Positions 59,896 to 63,635 of a stretch of 63,635 nucleotides of DNA are shown here, one piece after another. Source of the stretch: Erysipelotrichaceae bacterium (GTDB lineage: Bacteria; Bacillota; Clostridia; TANB77; CAG-508). The notes below the pieces were generated by a model that was not told the origin of the DNA, searched no databases, and was given only the letters and a program-made list of their open reading frames with translations. The position numbers were made by a program, and so were the translations under genes. The DNA lies in assembly GCA_021769225.1 (NCBI GenBank), contig JAETTH010000003.1:1-63635 (forward strand), given 5' to 3'. Each line of letters starts with the position of its first letter. Position 1 is the stretch's first letter.

Positions 59896-61689
59896 CTACT
59901 TCATCTTAGCTAATTTTATAATGATTTGGCTTAAACTATTTTCTAAACTAGCTATTTCTTCTTTGGTTAAGTTATTGTCTTCCATTTTCTTTAAAATGTC
60001 ATTTCTTACTTCAATTAATTTTTCTTTTTCATATGTTGTAACAACATCTTGAATACATTTGTCTTCATCTGTAATTTCAAAATCATCTGCCATGATTTCA
60101 CTCAAATAATTAATGGTTTCTTCCTCTTCAAACCATTCTAAAACACTATTTATATTACTATTTCCTTTTTCGTATTCTTCATACAGTTTTTTTATGATTT
60201 TTTTGTTTTTTTCTGATTTAAAGTCTTCTACAAAAATATGATTTTTTAATTTTTCATAACTATGGTTTTGAGAATTTAATAACAGATAGATGACCATTTT
60301 TTCTCTTCGCAAGATAGCTTCTGGTAAATTTTGTTTTTCTTCTTGCTTTTCTGGTAAAATTACTTTTGTTCTTGGTCTTTCTAATTTTTGTACTGATTTG
60401 TTGTTAGCATAAAGTAGTTTATTTATTTCAGCATAAATTGCTTCTTTTGAAATTCCATATTCTCTTGATATTTTATCAACATATACTTCTTTTTCCATAT
60501 TGTTTTCTACTCTTGCTAATACTTTTGCAATTTCATTTAAGAATTTAATTTTATCACCTGTATTTTCTAAATTTAGGTTTTTCTTTAACATTTTTACTTT
60601 GTATTCAACAAGGGATATTGCTTTTTCTACATAAAGATTAAATCTTTCTGGACCATATTTAACAACAAATTCGTCTGGATCTTTTGCCCCTTCGATTTGT
60701 AGGATTCTGATATCGCATCCTAAGTTTTGTAAAATTTCTAGTCCCCTTAATGTTGCTGCTTGTCCAGCTCCATCAGCATCATATCCAATGATGACTTGTT
60801 CTGCTGTATTTCTTAAAAGTCTTCCTTGTGCTTCTGTTAAAGCTGTTCCTAAAGATGCAACTGCATTGCTGATTCCTCTTTGATGAAGTGAGATTGCATC
60901 CATGTATCCTTCTACAATGATGATTTTTTTTGTGTCATATTTTTTTGCTATATTTAGTCCAAATAGGTGTCTTCCTTTGCTATATACAATATTTTCTGGA
61001 GAGTTGATGTATTTAGGTTTACTGTCGTCTAATACTCTTCCTCCAAATGCAATGATTCTTCCTCGAACATCTTGAATTGGAAACATCAATCTTTTACGAA
61101 AACGATCGATAAATTTTCCATTGTCTGATTTGTTTACTAAACTAGATGCTAAGATTTGTTCTTCTGTGAATCCTTTGCTTTTTAATAGAGTATATAGTTC
61201 ATCAAAATTTCCAGAATATCCAATTAAAAATGATTTTAATGTATTGTTATCTAATTTTCTTTTTTTGATATATTCCTGTGCTTGTTTTGATGTTGGTTTA
61301 TAAAGATTTTCATGATAAAACTCTGCTGCTATTTTGTTAATTTCATAGACTTTTGATTTTAGTTCTAATTTTTGAGAGTCTTCTGATGAATCTAAAACTG
61401 GAAGTTTGATATTGGCTCTTTCTGCTAATAGTTCAATGGATTCTTTAAAATTGATGTTTTCTATTTTGCTTATAAAATGAAATACATTTCCACCAACACC
61501 ACAGCCAAAACAATGGAAGATTTGCTTGTCTGGAGAAACAGAAAAAGAAGGCGATTTTTCATTGTGAAATGGACATAGCCCAAAGTAGTTTCGACCGCTT
61601 CTTTTTAATGCTACATATTGTGATATGACATCAACGATATCATTGTTATTTTTTACTTCTTCAATTATCTCATCACTATATCGTACCAT
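59896..61689 (-). CDS. dnaG: DNA primase DnaG
   Basis: DnaG makes RNA primers at the fork. The N-terminal zinc domain has CPFHNEKSPSFSVSPDKQIF followed by HCFGCGVGG (about 40-65). The TOPRIM core shows KKIIIVEGYMDAISLHQRGI and IIGYDADGAGQAA. The C-terminal helicase-binding part is helical. Length 597. It heads the dnaG-rpoD operon; rpsU is not linked here. The promoter upstream carries a palindrome. Confidence 0.97.
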   Translation of the reverse strand: MVRYSDEIIEEVKNNNDIVDVISQYVALKRSGRNYFGLCPFHNEKSPSFSVSPDKQIFHCFGCGVGGNVFHFISKIENINFKESIELLAERANIKLPVLDSSEDSQKLELKSKVYEINKIAAEFYHENLYKPTSKQAQEYIKKRKLDNNTLKSFLIGYSGNFDELYTLLKSKGFTEEQILASSLVNKSDNGKFIDRFRKRLMFPIQDVRGRIIAFGGRVLDDSKPKYINSPENIVYSKGRHLFGLNIAKKYDTKKIIIVEGYMDAISLHQRGISNAVASLGTALTEAQGRLLRNTAEQVIIGYDADGAGQAATLRGLEILQNLGCDIRILQIEGAKDPDEFVVKYGPERFNLYVEKAISLVEYKVKMLKKNLNLENTGDKIKFLNEIAKVLARVENNMEKEVYVDKISREYGISKEAIYAEINKLLYANNKSVQKLERPRTKVILPEKQEEKQNLPEAILRREKMVIYLLLNSQNHSYEKLKNHIFVEDFKSEKNKKIIKKLYEEYEKGNSNINSVLEWFEEEETINYLSEIMADDFEITDEDKCIQDVVTTYEKEKLIEVRNDILKKMEDNNLTKEEIASLENSLSQIIIKLAKMK

Positions 61690-61714
61690 TTATAAGCTAC
61701 CTTTCTAAATTCTA

Positions 61715-61742
61715 TTTATACTATTCGACGAATAGTTGTTAA
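61715..61742 (-). promoter_or_regulatory. dnaG-rpoD promoter with a 17-bp palindrome in its spacer
   Basis: TTAACA (61737-61742) and TATAAA (61715-61720) are 16 bases apart on the minus strand. The spacer and one flanking base form a perfect inverted repeat, ACTATTCG-T-CGAATAGT (61720-61736). Its centre contains overlapping sequences one base away from the Spo0A box (TTCGACG versus TTCGACA) in both orientations. The position suits a repressor that blocks RNA polymerase. Which protein binds is unknown. Confidence 0.6.
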
Positions 61743-61834
61743 ATCCTTCTTACATAGTCACAAGATGACAATTTTCTTACGTCTACTAGAGGCAGAAAAA
61801 AGACGCCTTTGTTGACGCCTTTGTTGTTTCTCTC

Positions 61835-62419
61835 TTATAAATTAGTTGTTTCTGCTCCACCACCATTGAAAGGAATAAATTTTTTTACAATATTTCCTGT
61901 TACATTAGTTGATTCTTCCCCTGTTGTCTTGTATTCCTCAAAAGATAAATTAATTTTATTTTCTACTAATTCTTCTACTTCCTCTTGTGATGCATGTTCT
62001 GCAAGAACAAGTTCACTAACTAAAATTTGTTTTGCATTATTTAGCATCTTTTTTTCTCCAGTGGATAGTCCTTTTTCTTTTTGTTTGAAACTTAAGTTTC
62101 TAACAACATCTGCTACTTCATAAATATCTCCACTTTTCATTTTATCCATATTGTCTCTATATCTTTTATTCCAATTCATAGACATCTCTGTTTCATTTTC
62201 TTCTAATACACTAAATACCTTTGAAGCTGCCTCTTTGTCTATAATTCCTCTTACTCCAACTTCTTCTGCTTTGTTTGTTGGAATCATTACCTTTACTTCA
62301 CCTGGCATTTTTAAAATATAATAAGATTGTTTCTCACCTAATATATCTTTCTCCTCTATAGCATCAATTGTTCCTGCTCCGTGCATTGGGTAAACGATTT
62401 TATCACCTACATTAAACAT
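61835..62419 (-). CDS. carD: CarD-family transcriptional regulator
   Basis: CarD/CdnL proteins bind the RNA-polymerase beta subunit and stabilise open complexes. The N-terminal Tudor-like domain reads MFNVGDKIVYPMHGAGTIDA, with YYILKMPGEVKVMIPTNKAE; the same fold occurs inside Mfd in this window. The helical DNA-binding C-terminus has WNKRYRDNMDKMKSGDIYEV and EKKMLNNAKQILVSELVLAE. A 25-residue tail is added. The GTG at 62428 overlaps the ribosome site AAGGAGTG, so the ATG at 62419 (194 residues) is preferred. Confidence 0.95.
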   Translation of the reverse strand: MFNVGDKIVYPMHGAGTIDAIEEKDILGEKQSYYILKMPGEVKVMIPTNKAEEVGVRGIIDKEAASKVFSVLEENETEMSMNWNKRYRDNMDKMKSGDIYEVADVVRNLSFKQKEKGLSTGEKKMLNNAKQILVSELVLAEHASQEEVEELVENKINLSFEEYKTTGEESTNVTGNIVKKFIPFNGGGAETTNL

Positions 62420-62515
62420 GTAAGTCACTCCTTCCTAGCTTAAATATATTTGGTTTATGTGTAAAGTAAAGAAGATTAGTTCTCTCTTTTAACTACCTTA
62501 TTTAGTATAACATAA

Positions 62516-62547
62516 AAATTGGTAAAAGTCAAAACTTTTACCAATTT
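62516..62547 (-). terminator. Terminator after dut
   Basis: AAATTGGTAAAAG and CTTTTACCAATTT form a perfect 13-bp stem with a 6-base loop between dut and carD, with TTTT on the minus strand. Confidence 0.85.
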
Positions 62548-62620
62548 ATTTTACGTTAATAAAGTTTTAAAATTTCTTAGGGAATAAGGAGTTTTGGGAT
62601 TTTAAAATTATTTTTCTTTT

Positions 62621-63082
62621 TTATTTACTAGTTGACCCAAATCCCCCAAGTCTTTCTCCTTGTGCCTTATCATCATCTGTTACATCATATTTGCAAAAGA
62701 TTGCTTGTCCAATGACATCTCCTTTTTTTATTTCAACATCTTCTGCTTTGATATTAAAAAAAGCAAACATAAAATGACCATCATTGTCTGGATTTCCATA
62801 ATAGTCTTTATCTATAATTCCAATACTATTTGCCATGACTAATCCTTTTTTTCCTGGATTAGAGCTTCTATTACATAACATTAAGTATTCTCCATCTTGC
62901 ATATATGCTTTTAATCCTGTTTTTACTAAAGTTGGTTTTTGACCTAAGCTAAATGCTGGTATAACACAATCCTCTGCTGCTTCTACATCATATCCTGCAG
63001 AATATTTTGTTTTTCTTTCAGGCATATGAATTCCTGCATTTTCAAATCCTTTTGCTACTTCAAAACCACGTTTTCTTTCCAT
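62621..63082 (-). CDS. dut: dUTP diphosphatase
   Basis: Dut hydrolyses dUTP to dUMP and keeps uracil out of DNA. The five trimeric-dUTPase motifs are visible: KYSAGYDVEAAE (1), CNRSSNPGKKGLVM (2), NSIGIIDKDYYGNPDN (3), VEIKKGDVIGQAIFCKYD (4) and ERLGGFGSTSK (5). Length 153. It is followed by a terminator. Confidence 0.95.
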   Translation of the reverse strand: MERKRGFEVAKGFENAGIHMPERKTKYSAGYDVEAAEDCVIPAFSLGQKPTLVKTGLKAYMQDGEYLMLCNRSSNPGKKGLVMANSIGIIDKDYYGNPDNDGHFMFAFFNIKAEDVEIKKGDVIGQAIFCKYDVTDDDKAQGERLGGFGSTSK

Positions 63083-63271
63083 TTTTTCTTCATCCTTTCT
63101 CCTTGTTTGTTTTTCTTATTATATTCATTTTTCTCTTTTTTTACAAGACGATTTCTCATATTTTTTTCTTTTTCTTGTTTTACTGTCTTTTTCTGTATAT
63201 TTATCATATGATATAGTAAGTAACTTTTGTTACTATTACACATTACATGAAAACAGGAGGCTAAATAAAAG

Positions 63272-63505
63272 ATGAAACAGATTATCCCATTAAATCAAAT
63301 TCCATTAAATATTCCATCACGATTAGAAAAATTAGAGTGTAATGAAACAATTCGAAGAAGAATGTTAGATTTAGGCTTAGTTCCTGGTACTAAAATTATT
63401 CCTATTTTGAAAAGTCCTTCTGGTAATCCTACTGCATATGAGGTTCGTGGAAGTATGATTGCCATTCGAAAAGAAGATTCTAAATCTATTTATGTCACAA
63501 TCTAA
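63272..63505 (+). CDS. feoA: FeoA domain protein
   Basis: FeoA is the small SH3-like partner of the ferrous-iron transporter FeoB. IPLNIPSRLEKLECNETIRR, then RMLDLGLVPGTKIIPILKSP, then YEVRGSMIAIRKEDSKSIYV match the family. Length 77. CAGGAGG lies upstream. A short inverted repeat AGTAAC-TTTT-GTTACT at 63222-63237 precedes it and could be an operator. feoB would be expected next, but the sequence after feoA instead looks like the edge of another element. Confidence 0.93.
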   Translation: MKQIIPLNQIPLNIPSRLEKLECNETIRRRMLDLGLVPGTKIIPILKSPSGNPTAYEVRGSMIAIRKEDSKSIYVTI

Positions 63506-63569
63506 AGTGCCTTATGTAGGTTAGTGTAAAATAAATTCGGGAAAATTAATTAAATAAAAAATAAGATAC

Positions 63570-63635
63570 CCAATCAAAATTGTGTTAAAATAATTTTAGT
63601 AACAAAAATTTAACCAATTGAAAGGGGTATCTTAT
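63570..63635. repeat. Inverted repeat at the window edge, possible left end of an insertion element
   Basis: ATAAGATACCC near 63570-63581 is inverted as GGGTATCTTAT at 63625-63635, about 45 bases apart. The right arm contains GAAAGGGG, a good ribosome site, and the last bases TTAT could begin an ATG just outside the window. This arrangement could be a start-proximal regulatory palindrome or a transposon end; the next gene is not visible. The gap after feoA (63506-63569) holds nothing else. Confidence 0.35.

Noticed and set aside
61797..61825. Possible terminator after carD
   Set aside because: The sequence is a direct repeat (GACGCCTTTGTT twice), not an inverted one, so it cannot form the stem.
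1..63635. CRISPR array, rRNA, tmRNA or integrated prophage
   Set aside because: No regularly spaced repeats, rRNA text, tmRNA tag or phage structural genes were seen; the single lysin-like gene is not enough to call a prophage.

Overview
The window is AT-rich DNA from a spore-forming member of the Clostridia (Bacillota), most likely an uncultured gut-type lineage. Evidence: strong AGGAGG ribosome sites, frequent TTG/GTG starts, TTGACA-17-TATAAT promoters, hairpin-plus-T terminators, the rlmN-prpC-prkC-rsgA-rpe order, the infC-rpmI-rplT and rplM-rpsI operons, and many sporulation genes (spoVAC-AD-AE, yunB, sipL, yabG, veg, spoIIID, ylbJ). Most of the window is chromosomal core. Assignments rest on motifs read by eye; no database search was possible.

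Layout. 0-12.2 kb: cysS, a class A PBP with a PASTA domain, dprA, folD, a small membrane protein, dinB, nfeD plus an SPFH protein, and a prepilin-like leucine-rich-repeat protein. 12.2-18.1 kb: rpe, rsgA, PASTA kinase prkC, its phosphatase prpC, rlmN. 18.4-20.5 kb: a dodecin-like gene followed by spoVAC, spoVAD and spoVAE. 20.7-24.1 kb: a 35-residue membrane peptide, an M23/SH3 lysin-like protein, infC-rpmI-rplT with a leader attenuator, and divergent rplM-rpsI. 24.4-27.2 kb is a decaying accessory patch: a HEPN/MNT toxin-antitoxin pair in which both genes are frameshifted, a frameshifted nuclease-like gene, unrecognised relics and a truncated gene start. 27.2-30.8 kb: an ABC-2 exporter and an AI-2E family transporter. 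30.9-36.5 kb: sporulation genes and a hydrolase. 36.5-40.9 kb: tsaC, gatD-murT, a coiled-coil protein, recO. 41.1-45.9 kb: a second prepilin-like gene (amber-interrupted), yqzL, era, asnS, an rRNA methyltransferase. 46.0-51.6 kb: a DUF2207 protein and mfd, both frameshifted. 51.7-58.4 kb: ylbJ, a DUF4364 protein, proS, scpB, tRNA-Met and small proteins. 58.5-63.6 kb: rpoD, dnaG, carD, dut, feoA, then an inverted repeat at the edge.

The most unusual item is a mini-gene found three times (1-117, 12043-12235, 42080-42199). Copies 1 and 2 have their own TTGACA promoter. All three have a ribosome site and a tiny ORF with the core KSLGAVTH or KSLVAVTH that runs into an (AC)n dinucleotide tract, which encodes alternating Thr-His when long. 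Copies 2 and 3 are followed by a near-identical intrinsic terminator and lie directly upstream of prepilin-like surface-protein genes. The tract differs in length between copies and changes the reading frame of the tail. I do not recognise this unit as any named riboswitch or leader.

Other points of interest: infC appears to start at AUC; GatD lacks both the catalytic Cys and the catalytic His; a perfect 17-bp palindrome fills the spacer of the dnaG-rpoD promoter; and four frame-breaking insertions share the same signature (an extra G after CC on the + strand), which suggests either systematic sequence error or a shared mutational process.
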